Shown: positions 44,123 to 53,913, counted from the first letter of the stretch. The stretch: DNA of 64,000 nucleotides from Halobacillus campisalis (GCF_030345335.1 NZ_JAPVRC010000011.1:26617-90616); one strand, 5' to 3'. Translations and numbers: made by a program. The notes: generated by a model from the sequence alone, not told the origin.

Positions 44123-44524
44123 ATGGGTGAGGGCTTACTACATCATGTAGAACTGTATGTTTCCAATTTAGAGAAATCAGAATCATTTTGGGGCTGGTTC
44201 CTGGAAGAGTTAGGTTACGAGTCATACCAAAAATGGGGACAAGGACAAAGTTGGAAGTTAGGAGAAACGTATTTAGTATTTGTCCAAGCAGAAAATAAGT
44301 ATTTGGATGTCCCTTATCACAGGTGCAGGGCTGGTTTGAATCATTTAGCTTTTCACGCGTCTTCGCGTGAAAGAGTCGATGAGATGACAACGATGCTTAA
44401 GGAAAGAGGTATAAATATTTTATATGAAAACCAGCACCCTTTTGCGGGCGGTGAGGATTATTATGCGGTTTACTTTGAAGATCCGGATCGAATAAAAGTA
44501 GAATTTGTCGCGCCATCATCATAA
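44123..44524 (+). CDS. VOC-family protein
   Basis: 133 residues. Metal-site pattern: His in LHHVELYVSNL, Glu/Gln in TYLVFVQAE, His in LNHLAFHAS and Glu in KVEFVAPS. FWGWFLEELGYE and EDPDRIKVEF are usual for the glyoxalase/bleomycin-resistance fold. GGAAGGGG precedes the ATG. Substrate unknown. Confidence 0.82.
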   Translation: MGEGLLHHVELYVSNLEKSESFWGWFLEELGYESYQKWGQGQSWKLGETYLVFVQAENKYLDVPYHRCRAGLNHLAFHASSRERVDEMTTMLKERGINILYENQHPFAGGEDYYAVYFEDPDRIKVEFVAPSS

Positions 44525-44681
44525 GATAGTAATTCTTTATCTAGCCTACATAAACGCAGGTTCATTCTATGTCCTGAAACACGACTTAAATGAAACTCTA
44601 ACAGCATTTTAAAATTTTATGATGACGGGAGTCTCGCAGCTTCCCAACCACCCCTGACTCTCAACTCTGCAACGAACCGCG

Positions 44682-44705
44682 GTTATCTTGGAATCAAGTC
44701 TTCCA
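44682..44705. repeat. repeat A half element
   Basis: TTATCTTGGAATCAAGTCTT fits one palindrome arm. The remainder of 44525-44853 shows no gene. Confidence 0.5.
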
Positions 44706-44853
44706 CTATCCAGCAGAGATTGTTACCTCAATCAAATCGTCTTCAAACACAGACAATACATACACGTCTTTATAAACAATTACTTCGGTTTAAAGATGTT
44801 GCTCATTCCCAAAAAAACCCTTAGAATTATATACCAAATCAGGAGGTGGTTCT

Positions 44854-46077
44854 GTGGAGAATAGTTTAGTGCAGCCAAATGATGTATGGATATTGTGGGC
44901 TTTTCTTGCAGGGTGGGCAGCGATCAGTATTTATTTGGAACAGAATTATAAGTGGGCTTCGAAGTTCTCAGGTGCGATTATTGCTCTAGTGGGGGCGATG
45001 ATCTTGGCAAATGTTGGCGTCATCCCTTTAGAATCTCCAGTGTATGACACGGTTTGGGATTATGTTGTGCCGCTGGCCATTCCGCTTCTTTTGTTTCAAG
45101 CTAATATTAAAAAGATTTGGAATGAAAGTGGTCGGTTATTACTGTTATTTTTCTTGAGTGCTGCAGGTACAGTGGCTGGTGCGATTATAGGTTTTTTTCT
45201 TTTGAAAGATGTTGTACCTGGTCTTGATCAGGTCGGCGGGATGATGACAGGGTCTTACATAGGCGGTGGAGTGAATTTTGCTGCTTTATCTACTAAGTTC
45301 GAGGCACCTGGAGAGCTTGTGTCTTCTGCTGTAGTAGCTGATAATTTAATGATGGCTTTATATTTCTTTATCTTAATGGCTTTGCCGGCGATTGGATTTT
45401 TCACAAAAAGGTTCAAAACACCTTATATGGATGAGCAAGCTGCGACTAGTGATTCTGCGAATGATGAAACGGAGGCGTCTTCTTACTGGGGTCGAAAAGA
45501 AGTGTCACTCCAGGATATTGGTTTAGCTGTTGGTACTTCATTTGCTCTAGTAGCTGTTTCTTTTTTTATAGCAGATTTATTTGTTGAACTCATTCCTGCA
45601 GGAGAGGAAGCTGCTATTCCAGCTACTGTGTTGAACGGTATTTTAGGTGATCGATACTTAATGTTGACGACTCTGACGATGATTGCTGTAACTGTGTTTC
45701 CAAAATATTTTGAAGGAATACGGGGAGCGCAGGAAATCGGTACTTATTTGATTTATATATTCTTTGTCGTCATTGGGATTCCTGCTTCGATTGCCCTTAT
45801 TTTTCAGAATGCCCCGTTACTGCTGGTGTTTGTATTTATTGTCGTGATGAGTAATATGATCGTTTCTTTTGTCTTAGGACGGATCTTTAAGTTTAGTTTA
45901 GAAGAAGTAATTGTGGCGTCTAATGCAAATATTGGCGGTCCAACTACAGCAGCTGCGATGGCGATTGCGAGGGGCTGGACGAAACTGGTGGTTCCCATTC
46001 TTTTAGTGGGTACACTTGGTTATGTAGTAGGTAACTATATTGGGACAGGTATTGGCGTTTGGTTCAGTGGGTTTTAG
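44854..46077 (+). CDS. DUF819-family membrane transporter-like protein
   Basis: 407 residues, GTG start behind AGGAGGTGG. About ten or eleven spans with two related pore-like motifs, MTGSYIGGGVNFAALS in the first half and ASNANIGGPTTAAAMAIAR in the second, suggesting an inverted repeat. A polar loop (TSDSANDETEASSYW) divides the halves. It is the YjcL type of Bacillus. Relatives are thought to move small solutes; none is named here. Confidence 0.82.
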   Translation: MENSLVQPNDVWILWAFLAGWAAISIYLEQNYKWASKFSGAIIALVGAMILANVGVIPLESPVYDTVWDYVVPLAIPLLLFQANIKKIWNESGRLLLLFFLSAAGTVAGAIIGFFLLKDVVPGLDQVGGMMTGSYIGGGVNFAALSTKFEAPGELVSSAVVADNLMMALYFFILMALPAIGFFTKRFKTPYMDEQAATSDSANDETEASSYWGRKEVSLQDIGLAVGTSFALVAVSFFIADLFVELIPAGEEAAIPATVLNGILGDRYLMLTTLTMIAVTVFPKYFEGIRGAQEIGTYLIYIFFVVIGIPASIALIFQNAPLLLVFVFIVVMSNMIVSFVLGRIFKFSLEEVIVASNANIGGPTTAAAMAIARGWTKLVVPILLVGTLGYVVGNYIGTGIGVWFSGF

Positions 46078-46137
46078 GTTATAAAGCTTTTGTATTGAAT
46101 AAAGATTAATTAAGAGGTTTGCTATAAGAGGATTACC

Positions 46138-46170
46138 ATACACATCTGAAAGCAGGGTGTGTATTTTTTT
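46138..46170 (+). terminator. terminator after the DUF819 gene
   Basis: ATACACATC pairs with GGTGTGTAT, followed by seven T. Confidence 0.7.
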
Positions 46171-46372
46171 GTTATTTTATTTGGCAGGACGTCCAGGACA
46201 ATAGAGTGTATATGGGACGAGTAAGAGAGCAAGAGGTCAATCACTGGAAAAGAGTAAAAATTGTTTAGTGAACTTAAGACCAAATAGTTATACAATGAAT
46301 GTTGAATCTTTACAAAAACAGTCGTTAATTCTCTAAATATAAAGAAAATCAGTAGAATGGGAGAGGGACGAG

Positions 46373-46651
46373 ATGCCCCCACAAGAAGATTACCGTTTTA
46401 AAATTGCCAATCGCGAAGCTTTAATCGGCGTTGGGCTGGCTGTTATCAATTTTGTTTGGTGGTTTGCTTTTGCCTACGGTCTTGGCAGCAGGCCTCCTGA
46501 GGAGTATAGCTATGTGTTTGGAGTTCCTTCGTGGTTTTTCTACAGCTGTATCGTCGGTTTTATACTCATTGCTGCTCTGGTCACGTTTGTCGTGAAAGTC
46601 TTTTTTGTAGAGGTCCCTTTGGACGATGAAGAGGAGGGGGACCGCTCATGA
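46373..46651 (+). CDS. YhdT-family small membrane protein
   Basis: 92 residues with two spans (GVGLAVINFVWWFAFAYGLG and FFYSCIVGFILIAALVTFVV). NFVWWFAFAYGLG and GVPSWFFYSCI are typical of the YhdT/DUF997 proteins that stand before panF. It overlaps the panF start by 4 bases. Probably a small partner of the symporter. Confidence 0.8.
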   Translation: MPPQEDYRFKIANREALIGVGLAVINFVWWFAFAYGLGSRPPEEYSYVFGVPSWFFYSCIVGFILIAALVTFVVKVFFVEVPLDDEEEGDRS

Positions 46652-48108
46652 ATGCAGCTGTTATTATTCCTTTAGTTCTATTCTTAGTTATTATTTTCGC
46701 TGTAGGTTTTATAGCGAGTCGGTCACTGACTAAATCGGGCAGCGATTTTATGCAGGATTATTATTTGGGCGGCCGTCAGCTCGGTGGATTTATTTTAGCA
46801 ATGACGATGATTGCTACATACGGAAGTGCTAGTAGTTTCATAGGAGGACCTGGTGTTGCTTACACGGAAGGGTTAGGCTGGGTGCTGCTGGCGATGGCAC
46901 AGGTGGTGTCCGGCTATTTTGTGCTCATGATTCTCGGGAAAAAATTTGCGATTATGGCTAGAAGGTATAATGCCGTAACGCTGACGGATTTTTTGAAAGG
47001 GCGTTATCAAAGCAAGTGGGTCGTCATAACGGCAGCTTTCAGCATTATTATTTTCCTTTTTTCAGCGATGGCCGCGCAGTGGGTCGGCGGGGCTCGTTTA
47101 ATCGAGTCGCTGACCGGGCTCAGCTACACATCGGCTTTGTTCATTTTTGCTGTGTCCGTCCTTATTTATGTTGTCATTGGCGGTTTTAAGGCTGTCGCAT
47201 TAACCGATATGATCCAGGGTGTCGTTATGGTTGGCGGAACGTTGATTTTACTTATTGCCACGATTATTGCAGGTGGCGGGATTTCCAATATTATGGCGGA
47301 CTTAACGGCTGAGAACCCTAATTTAATTACACCGTTTGGAGCGGAGGGAAGCTTGACGCCGTCATATGTATCTTCTTTTTGGATTCTTGTCGGTGTGGCC
47401 GTGGTCGGTCTGCCTCAAGTAACAGTTCGCGCCATGTCCTATAAAAGCTCAAGAGCGATGCACCGTGCACTGATTATAGGGACATTTGTCGTCGGTTTTA
47501 TTATGTTGAACATGCACTTAATCGGTGTGTTCGCACGTCCTATCCTTCCAGGCATTGAAGTCGGCGATACGGTGATGCCGTTAATCGCTCTGGAAGTTCT
47601 GCCTCCCTGGGTAGCCGGCATTGTATTAGCCGCTCCCATGGCAGCGATCATGTCGACGGTCGATTCCCTGCTGCTTCTCGTCAGCTCTTCCGTCGTTAAA
47701 GACATTTACGTCAACTACGTAAAACCAGACGCCACTTATCAAAGGGTAAAACGCATGAGCTTTGGCGTGACAGCTGTATTAGGAATTTTAGTGTTTCTTA
47801 TGGCGCTAAATCCTCCAGATCTATTAATCTGGCTGAATCTCTTTGCTTTTGGCGGGCTGGAAGCTACGTTCATTTGGCCCGTCGTGATGGGGCTGTACTG
47901 GAAGACAGGCAACAAATATGGAGCTCTTTCTTCGATGGTCGTCGGCATTGGTTCCTACATTGTGATCGATGTCTTTTACACGTCGTTGTTTGGATTGCAC
48001 AGTGTTGTCTTCCCTGTCGTTCTTTCCTTTATCGCATATGTAGTGGTCAGTCTGGCTACGAAACATCTAGTGGTAAAAGAGGCTGGTGACATGGCAGCGG
48101 AGAGTTAA
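46648..48108 (+). CDS. panF: sodium/pantothenate symporter
   Basis: 486 residues, about thirteen spans, of the sodium:solute symporter family. Marks: DYYLGGRQLGGFILAMTMIA, TYGSASSFIGGPGVAYTEG, AAQWVGGARLIESLTGLSY and PMAAIMSTVDSLLLLVSSSV. The long match and the YhdT partner point to pantothenate rather than proline or acetate. GAGGGGG precedes the ATG. Confidence 0.85.
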   Translation: MNAAVIIPLVLFLVIIFAVGFIASRSLTKSGSDFMQDYYLGGRQLGGFILAMTMIATYGSASSFIGGPGVAYTEGLGWVLLAMAQVVSGYFVLMILGKKFAIMARRYNAVTLTDFLKGRYQSKWVVITAAFSIIIFLFSAMAAQWVGGARLIESLTGLSYTSALFIFAVSVLIYVVIGGFKAVALTDMIQGVVMVGGTLILLIATIIAGGGISNIMADLTAENPNLITPFGAEGSLTPSYVSSFWILVGVAVVGLPQVTVRAMSYKSSRAMHRALIIGTFVVGFIMLNMHLIGVFARPILPGIEVGDTVMPLIALEVLPPWVAGIVLAAPMAAIMSTVDSLLLLVSSSVVKDIYVNYVKPDATYQRVKRMSFGVTAVLGILVFLMALNPPDLLIWLNLFAFGGLEATFIWPVVMGLYWKTGNKYGALSSMVVGIGSYIVIDVFYTSLFGLHSVVFPVVLSFIAYVVVSLATKHLVVKEAGDMAAES

Positions 48109-48142
48109 TATAGGTCTTATCATCCGGCCTCGTGAATGATAG

Positions 48143-48183
48143 AAAAATACCCCCGCTTCGACTTATTGAAGCGGGGGTTTCAA
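48143..48183. terminator. terminator between panF and the HAD gene
   Basis: ACCCCCGCTTC and GAAGCGGGGGT with an 8-base loop; A-run on one side, T-run on the other, so it can serve both. Confidence 0.85.
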
Positions 48184-48196
48184 TGTATAGGGCAAC

Positions 48197-49042
48197 CTAA
48201 AATAGCTTTTCAGATAAGTAAGCATACAACCCGTTTTGTTCGTAAGTTAACTCGGTTACTTCATCAACAGACCGCTTCACGACGTCTTCCGCATTCTGCA
48301 TCGCGACAGAGCAGCCAGCCAATTCAAGCATAGGCAAGTCATTTTCCCCGTCTCCTATCGCCATTAAATCTGCAGGAGCAATATGATATTCCTCCAGCAA
48401 TTTCGAAATTCCGACGGCTTTTGAAACGCTGTCCATGATTTCTGCATTATGCAGAGTAGAAGAAAAGGCGGCAAAATTGTAGCTTTCCTTGAACGTTTCT
48501 AAAGTCTGTTTCCATTCCTTTATTTTCCCCGGGTCCATACTGAAGAAGTAGACTTTCACATGGTCCTCGTAAGACAAATCGTCGACCCAGTGTATATCCT
48601 CAGCAACTGCCTGTTTTCTTGAAAGGTATTCATTATCCATTAACGTATCCGGCCGGGAATCACCTATTATATTTTCGAAGACCTCTTTATCCTCTTTACG
48701 TGCGATTCGATCCCCTTTATGCGGATGAACTTCATAATACAATTGATTTTCACGTGCTTTATCAACCGCAAGACGTACGAGGTCCGGGTTTAATTTATGC
48801 TCGAACAAAATCTCCTCTCCCCTGTAGCATCCCATCCCGTTGGCAGAAACGATCCCATCAGGTTTTAATTCTGACGGTAGAACATCCTCTATTTCGAGTC
48901 GGGTCCGGCCGGATGCAATAAATATTCGAATACCTTTTTCCTGTTGGACATTCTGAAGCAGCGAGAGTAGTTCTTTCGTCACTTTATTTTCAGAATTTAA
49001 TAACGTGCCGTCCATATCAAGCGCTATGGCTTTAGGGTTCAT
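48197..49042 (-). CDS. Cof-type HAD-IIB phosphatase
   Basis: 281 residues. Motif I LDMDGTLLNSENKV, motif II IFIASGRTRLE, Lys in VSKAVGISKL and motif III AIGDGENDLPMLELAG; cap of the IIB type in the middle. These enzymes remove phosphate from sugar phosphates or flavin-type substrates. AAGGAGG precedes the ATG. It is divergent from the PTS operon and may share its control region, but a role in that pathway is only a guess. Confidence 0.88.
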   Translation of the reverse strand: MNPKAIALDMDGTLLNSENKVTKELLSLLQNVQQEKGIRIFIASGRTRLEIEDVLPSELKPDGIVSANGMGCYRGEEILFEHKLNPDLVRLAVDKARENQLYYEVHPHKGDRIARKEDKEVFENIIGDSRPDTLMDNEYLSRKQAVAEDIHWVDDLSYEDHVKVYFFSMDPGKIKEWKQTLETFKESYNFAAFSSTLHNAEIMDSVSKAVGISKLLEEYHIAPADLMAIGDGENDLPMLELAGCSVAMQNAEDVVKRSVDEVTELTYEQNGLYAYLSEKLF

Positions 49043-49123
49043 TAAAAAGCCTCCTTGTTTTGAAACTATTTATAGAATAGTTAAAGTATAATGTCGTTAT
49101 ACTAATAAAACAACGTAGCAGAG

Positions 49124-49162
49124 AGCCCAATCTGTGTTTTAAACGCTTACACAGATTGGGCT
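49124..49162. promoter_or_regulatory. inverted repeat with a cre-like centre, PTS operon control
   Basis: AGCCCAATCTGTGT and ACACAGATTGGGCT are perfect complements around an 11-base centre. The centre and right arm form a cre-like TGTAAGCGTTT on the minus strand. No T-run follows, so an operator for the PRD activator or CcpA is more likely than a terminator. Confidence 0.6.
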
Positions 49163-49183
49163 TGAATGTTGTTGTGATCGCTT

Positions 49184-49198
49184 TGTAAGCGTTTTATA
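49184..49198 (+). promoter_or_regulatory. cre-like site before the PTS regulator
   Basis: TGTAAGCGTTTTATA shares the TGTAAGCG core of CcpA sites; it lies 30 bases before the start codon, placed to repress the operon. Confidence 0.5.
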
Positions 49199-49227
49199 CT
49201 TAGAAGTAAGAAATGGAGGTTCTTCCT

Positions 49228-51270
49228 TTGCTAGATCAAAAATCCTATCAATTACTCGAGAGGATCATAAAGTATAACCAAATTACTAAACCAGAGGTCA
49301 TGATGGAGCTGGACCTGACAGAAAGACAATTTCATTATCTTTTAGAAAAGGTGAACAGCATTTTAAGCAGTATGAACCTGCCGCCAATTGAAATGAGAAA
49401 CCAAATGTTTGTTGTGGATGATCAAACGAAAGAACTCTTAGAAACAGAGTCCGCTCTGGACATGAGGGGAAACGATCTCGTTATTTCTGAGGACGATCGT
49501 CCATTCATGATTTATTTATATACCTTCATTAAAAAGGAAGCCATTTCTAGCTATCATTATCAATCACTGCTTAAAGTAAGTAAAAACACAGCTTTAAATG
49601 ATGTGAAAAAAGCGAAGGAAGTCTGTCAGACGTGGCAGGTACAGCTCGTTTACAAAAGAATGGAAGGCTATTGTTTGGAAGGTCATGAAATGGATAAGCG
49701 CAGGTTCGCCATTTACTGCATGGATTATCTTCTGTCCCAGCCTCTTGGAAAAGAAATGATTGAGATGATCTTAACATCATGGGACAAAGAGGAAGAGATG
49801 CTGGAAACACAACGTATCATTGAAGAGTTCTTGAGTCGCACAACTCTTCAACTTGTGAAAAGCAGAAAGGTGGAAATGATCTACCACCTTATATTTGTGA
49901 GAGCCCGTCGTCAAAGCGAAGACCTTCATTTTACAGCTGCTCAGAAAGAAATGCTTGAGAGTCAGGAATTATTTCAGCTCGCCTCAGATTTGGCGGAGGA
50001 ATTATTTTCAGAAGAAGACAAGGTGGAAAAGTATTTCACAGCGATTCAGTTGTTAACTTCTCAGGAGGAAGTGGACAGTCACGATAACACATCTCTACGA
50101 AACCTGGCTGAAGAGATCATTAATGAATTCGAAAAAAATACGCTGCTGCCTATCAAAAATAGAAGTTATCTAATTAAGAGCTTATTTAATCATCTCGTTC
50201 CCACTTATTTTCGAATCACATTTGAGATCCCGTTAATTAATCCGATGACTGAGAGAATTAAGGAAGACTATAAGGAACTGTTTCAATTTGTAGAAAAATC
50301 ATTGCGTCCTCTCTCTATTTTAACAGGCAAGCAAATAAGTGAAGCGGAAATAGGGTATTTTACTCTCCATTTTGGGGGATATTTAGAAAGGTACAGCGAG
50401 GTCAAAACGGAACATGTGAGGGCTTTGATTGTTTGTTCCAATGGGGTAAGTTCATCGATCATGCTGAGAGCTCAATTGAGTGAAATGTTTCCGGGGATTC
50501 ATTTTTCGCGCATCCACACAGCGGAGAATGTTCAAACCATCCCGCCTTCAAGCTATGACTTAATATTTTCGACGGTTCAATTATCGTCTATCAAACCTTT
50601 GTTCATAGTAAAACCTTTATTATCTCTCGTAGAAAAAACTCATTTGATTCAATCTGTATCTGCACAATTTCCTCATTTGAATGAGCGAAATATTTCTGTC
50701 GATCAGGTGATGAATATTGTTAGAAGAAACACAGATATTAAGAATGAAAAGAAATTAATATCCGAATTAGTAGAACTTATGTACTTTAATAACACAGAAC
50801 AAAGGTGGGAGAAGCCAATGCTTTCGGAATTATTAACGAAAGATACGATCCATTTTACTAATAAAGAACTTGATTGGAAGTCGGCTATTAATCAGGCGGC
50901 CGAGCCGCTGGTAGAAACAAATAAAGTCGAACGAAGATATGTTGACTCTATGATCAAGAATGTCGAGGAAATCGGCACCTATATTCATATCGGAAAAGGG
51001 ATAGCGATCCCACATGCCAGACCAGATGCCGGAGTGAATGAGGTAGGAATGTCGCTTCTTCGAACACAAAAACCTGTTTTGCTGCTTGATCAGGAGGAAC
51101 ATCCCATTGATTTATTCATTTGCTTAGCAGCGGTCGACAATGAAGCTCATTTAAAAGCTTTGTCTCATTTAACAAAATTACTCGGAAATGATTCTACTTT
51201 ACAAGCCATTAAGAATGCTGACTCAGCTCAGCAAATCATCGATATTATCCAAGAAGGAGAGGAATTATAA
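49228..51270 (+). CDS. PRD-type PTS-controlled transcriptional activator (MtlR/LicR-like)
   Basis: 680 residues from TTG 49228; the GGAGG at 49215-49219 is inside the ATG at 49213 and so fits only the TTG. Order: helix-turn-helix (LLERIIKYNQITK ... TERQFHYLLEKV), second HTH-like part, two PRD domains (residues about 190-410; FNHLVPTYFRITFEIPLINP), an EIIB-like domain with cysteine in VCSNGVSSSIML, and an EIIA domain with histidine in GIAIPHARPD. Phosphorylation of these sites tells it of PTS flux. It overlaps the EIIB gene by one base and controls this operon, probably as activator. Confidence 0.9.
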   Translation: MLDQKSYQLLERIIKYNQITKPEVMMELDLTERQFHYLLEKVNSILSSMNLPPIEMRNQMFVVDDQTKELLETESALDMRGNDLVISEDDRPFMIYLYTFIKKEAISSYHYQSLLKVSKNTALNDVKKAKEVCQTWQVQLVYKRMEGYCLEGHEMDKRRFAIYCMDYLLSQPLGKEMIEMILTSWDKEEEMLETQRIIEEFLSRTTLQLVKSRKVEMIYHLIFVRARRQSEDLHFTAAQKEMLESQELFQLASDLAEELFSEEDKVEKYFTAIQLLTSQEEVDSHDNTSLRNLAEEIINEFEKNTLLPIKNRSYLIKSLFNHLVPTYFRITFEIPLINPMTERIKEDYKELFQFVEKSLRPLSILTGKQISEAEIGYFTLHFGGYLERYSEVKTEHVRALIVCSNGVSSSIMLRAQLSEMFPGIHFSRIHTAENVQTIPPSSYDLIFSTVQLSSIKPLFIVKPLLSLVEKTHLIQSVSAQFPHLNERNISVDQVMNIVRRNTDIKNEKKLISELVELMYFNNTEQRWEKPMLSELLTKDTIHFTNKELDWKSAINQAAEPLVETNKVERRYVDSMIKNVEEIGTYIHIGKGIAIPHARPDAGVNEVGMSLLRTQKPVLLLDQEEHPIDLFICLAAVDNEAHLKALSHLTKLLGNDSTLQAIKNADSAQQIIDIIQEGEEL

Positions 51271-51551
51271 TGAAATTTTTAGCAGTTTGCGGATCAGGGT
51301 TAGGTACTAGTTTTATGGTGGAGATGAATATTATTCAGGTGTTGAATGAACTAGGGGTGACGGGAGTCGAAGTATCTCACTCTGACTTAAGTTCCGCTTC
51401 ACCTGGAGATGCCGATGTTTTCTTCTTAGCGAAAGATATCGCTGAAGGCAACGATCACCTTGGAGAAGTTGTTGTCCTTGATAATATTATCGACATGGAT
51501 GAATTGAAAGAAAAGGTGAAAAAGGTAGCTGAAGAGAAAAATCTTATATAA
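51270..51551 (+). CDS. PTS EIIB, ascorbate/lactose-like class
   Basis: 93 residues. Phosphocysteine in LAVCGSGLGTSFM near residue 7, followed by a Rossmann-like fold (VEVSHSDLSS, DVFFLAKDIAEG). Of the UlaB type. It gives phosphate to the substrate bound by the EIIC of the next gene. No separate EIIA gene follows, so the EIIA domain on the activator or another EIIA must supply it. Confidence 0.88.
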   Translation: MKFLAVCGSGLGTSFMVEMNIIQVLNELGVTGVEVSHSDLSSASPGDADVFFLAKDIAEGNDHLGEVVVLDNIIDMDELKEKVKKVAEEKNLI

Positions 51552-51584
51552 TCGTTTGATTTGTGAAGAAGGGGGAGGAAAGAT

Positions 51585-52937
51585 ATGAATAATGTTCTAA
51601 CAACTTTAATCGATGTTTTAAGTCAGCCCGCCATTTTAGTCGCTCTTATTGCTTTGATCGGTTTATTGGCACAAAAGAAAAACATGTCGGATACGTTGAA
51701 AGGGACGACCAAAACCTTTGTCGGATTCCTCGTCATTGCCGCGGGAGCGGGTATTTTAGAGACATCTCTTGTACCCTTTGGTTCGATGTTCCAGGAAGCA
51801 TTTAATGTTTCCGGTGTAGTCCCAAACAATGAAGCCATTGTAGCTTTGGCGTTAAATGAATATGGTTCAAATACAGCATTGATCATGTTCTTCGGAATGA
51901 TCGTCAATATCCTGATTGCACGATTCACAAGGTTCAAATATATCTTTCTGACAGGTCACCATACGTTGTATATGGCTTGTATGCTTGCCGTTATTATGGC
52001 TGTAGCTGGATTTGACACAGTACCTTTAATCGCAGCAGGAGCAGTAGCACTCGGGATCATCATGACGTTATCTCCTGCAATCCTGCAGCCATTCATGAGA
52101 AAATTGACAGGAAATGATAATGTAGCCTTAGGACATTTCAGTGCTGTTGGTTATGCAATAAGTGGATTAGTAGGACAAGCAGTAAAAGGAAAAGGAAAAG
52201 AGGCAACATCTACAGAAGAAATCGACTTTCCAAAAGGGCTTGGCTTTCTACGCGACAGTACGGTAAGTATAGCTCTGACTATGATCGTGATGTACTTTGT
52301 AGTAGCCATAGCGGCAGGCCCCGCTTATATCGAATCAGAACTTAGTGACGGCACAAACTTCCTTGTATTCTCTTTAGTACAAGCCGGTAATTTTGCAGCA
52401 GGTGTATTCATTATCCTTGCTGGGGTGCGTTTGGTGCTAGCAGAAATTGTTCCAGCCTTTAAAGGGATTTCAACAAAACTGGTTCCAAATGCGAAGCCAG
52501 CATTAGATGTTCCCATTGTTTTCACGTATGCTCCGAATGCAGTTTTAATTGGGTTCTTCTCCAGTTTCATCGGCGGATTGTTCAGTATGATTGTGATGGC
52601 CGTTGTAGGAAGTACAATTATTCTTCCAGGCGTCGTCCCTCACTTCTTTACAGGAGCGGCAGCCGGGGTATTCGGGAATGCTACAGGTGGATTAAAAGGA
52701 GCGGTTGCGGGATCTTTCGTAAACGGTATCATTATTTCATTCCTGCCCGTCTTCCTGCTGCCGGTATTAGGCGAACTAGGATTTGCCAATACGACATTCT
52801 CTGATGCAGACTTTGGTGTTGGTGGAATATTCTTTGGTTCACTTGCAAACTACGGAGGACCGATGGCTATCGTAATCAGTCTTGCAGTAATTCTCGTACT
52901 GATGGCCATCCCATTTGGAAAGAAAAAAAGTGCATAA
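51585..52937 (+). CDS. PTS EIIC, UlaA/SgaT-type
   Basis: 450 residues, about eleven spans, with LIALIGLLAQKKNMSDTL, TKTFVGFLVIAAGAGILE and a late GGLFSMIVMAVVGSTIILPG. It is of the L-ascorbate superfamily of PTS permeases, which also contains transporters for other pentose or hexose-type compounds. GGGGGAGG precedes the ATG. Substrate cannot be fixed: the ascorbate breakdown genes (ulaDEFG) are absent here. Confidence 0.88.
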   Translation: MNNVLTTLIDVLSQPAILVALIALIGLLAQKKNMSDTLKGTTKTFVGFLVIAAGAGILETSLVPFGSMFQEAFNVSGVVPNNEAIVALALNEYGSNTALIMFFGMIVNILIARFTRFKYIFLTGHHTLYMACMLAVIMAVAGFDTVPLIAAGAVALGIIMTLSPAILQPFMRKLTGNDNVALGHFSAVGYAISGLVGQAVKGKGKEATSTEEIDFPKGLGFLRDSTVSIALTMIVMYFVVAIAAGPAYIESELSDGTNFLVFSLVQAGNFAAGVFIILAGVRLVLAEIVPAFKGISTKLVPNAKPALDVPIVFTYAPNAVLIGFFSSFIGGLFSMIVMAVVGSTIILPGVVPHFFTGAAAGVFGNATGGLKGAVAGSFVNGIIISFLPVFLLPVLGELGFANTTFSDADFGVGGIFFGSLANYGGPMAIVISLAVILVLMAIPFGKKKSA

Positions 52938-52947
52938 ATAGTGGCCG

Positions 52948-52974
52948 TAAAAGGGGAGGGATTCTCCCCTTTTA
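52948..52974 (+). terminator. hairpin after EIIC
   Basis: TAAAAGGGGAG pairs with CTCCCCTTTTA; weak T-run. Possible partial terminator before the PHP gene. Confidence 0.65.
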
Positions 52975-53073
52975 CTTATTTTGATAAAATGTGCGGTGTC
53001 TATAGTTGCAAAGCACATATAGCTAAGGCAGGATATTTTTTTACATTTTAACGCAGGCAGGAGGTTACTAAGA

Positions 53074-53874
53074 ATGTATGTAACTGAATACCATCACCAT
53101 ACGAATCACTCATTCGATTCTAAAGCAGATATGGAAGCTGTTTGTAAGGAAGCCATAACCAAAGGAATCGACGAAATCTGTTTTACTGAACATTACTCTG
53201 TTAATCCCAACCTTCCTACTTATGGTCATATTGATTATGACCGATACTTCAACCAAATTAAATCGTGACAGGAAAAATTCAAAGGTGAACTGACAATTAA
53301 AGCCGGAATTGAACTTTGTGAACCCCACCTTATGAAAGAAGAGTATCGTGACGTGCTCCATAACAAGGAACTGGATTTTATCCTTGGATCCGTCCATAAC
53401 ATTGAGGAAGTAAAACTGCGGACATTTATGAGTGATAAAGAGAATGAAGCAGCTTACCGCCGATATTTTGAAGAAGTTTACTCTTTAGTTTCTTCAGCGG
53501 ACATCGATGTTTTAGCTCATTTGGATTTAATGAAACGCTACGCCATGGAAGCTAAAGGAAACTATTCCTTTACTCATTTCCAGGACATGTTACAAGCCAT
53601 CTTACAAAAAGCGATCGAACGAGGAATAGGGATTGAAATCAATACATCTGGATTATCCAATGGAAAAGTGGGGGAAGCTTTTCCTGCGTTGGATGTTCTC
53701 AAACTGTATAAAAACCTTGGCGGCGAAATTTTAACGATTGGTTCGGATTCTCATCGAGCGGATACAGTGGGCAGCCATTTAGACGATGCGCTTGAAATGG
53801 CGAAACAGGCGGGTTTTCGTTATGTATATACTTTTACGAAACGTGAGCCGCAGGCGGTGAAAATAGAGGTTTAG
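53074..53874 (+). pseudogene. PHP-family (histidinol-phosphatase-like) gene with in-frame UGA
   Basis: Two halves are in one frame and are separated only by TGA at 53266-53268 (after FNQIKS). The first has YHHHTNHSFDSKADM, FTEHYS and the HIDYDRY region; the second resumes with QEKFKGELTIKAGIELCEPH, then DFILGSVHN, IDVLAHLDLMKRY and TIGSDSHRAD. All metal motifs of a HisJ-type PHP phosphatase of about 266 residues are present, so a single nonsense change has broken it. AGGAGG stands before the ATG. It follows the PTS genes and may have acted on the phosphorylated sugar. Readthrough is possible but I see no recoding signal. Confidence 0.82.
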
Positions 53875-53913
53875 ACAAAGCGAAACTATGAGTGAATGAT
53901 AGGATTGAACAGT

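Noticed and set aside
49124..49162. Ribonucleic antiterminator site for the PRD protein
   Set aside because: No overlapping terminator with T-run; the protein has EIIB/EIIA domains of the DNA-binding activator type, not the RNA-binding BglG type.
53266..53268. UGA as selenocysteine codon
   Set aside because: No selenocysteine insertion hairpin seen and PHP phosphatases are not selenoproteins; nonsense change is simpler.
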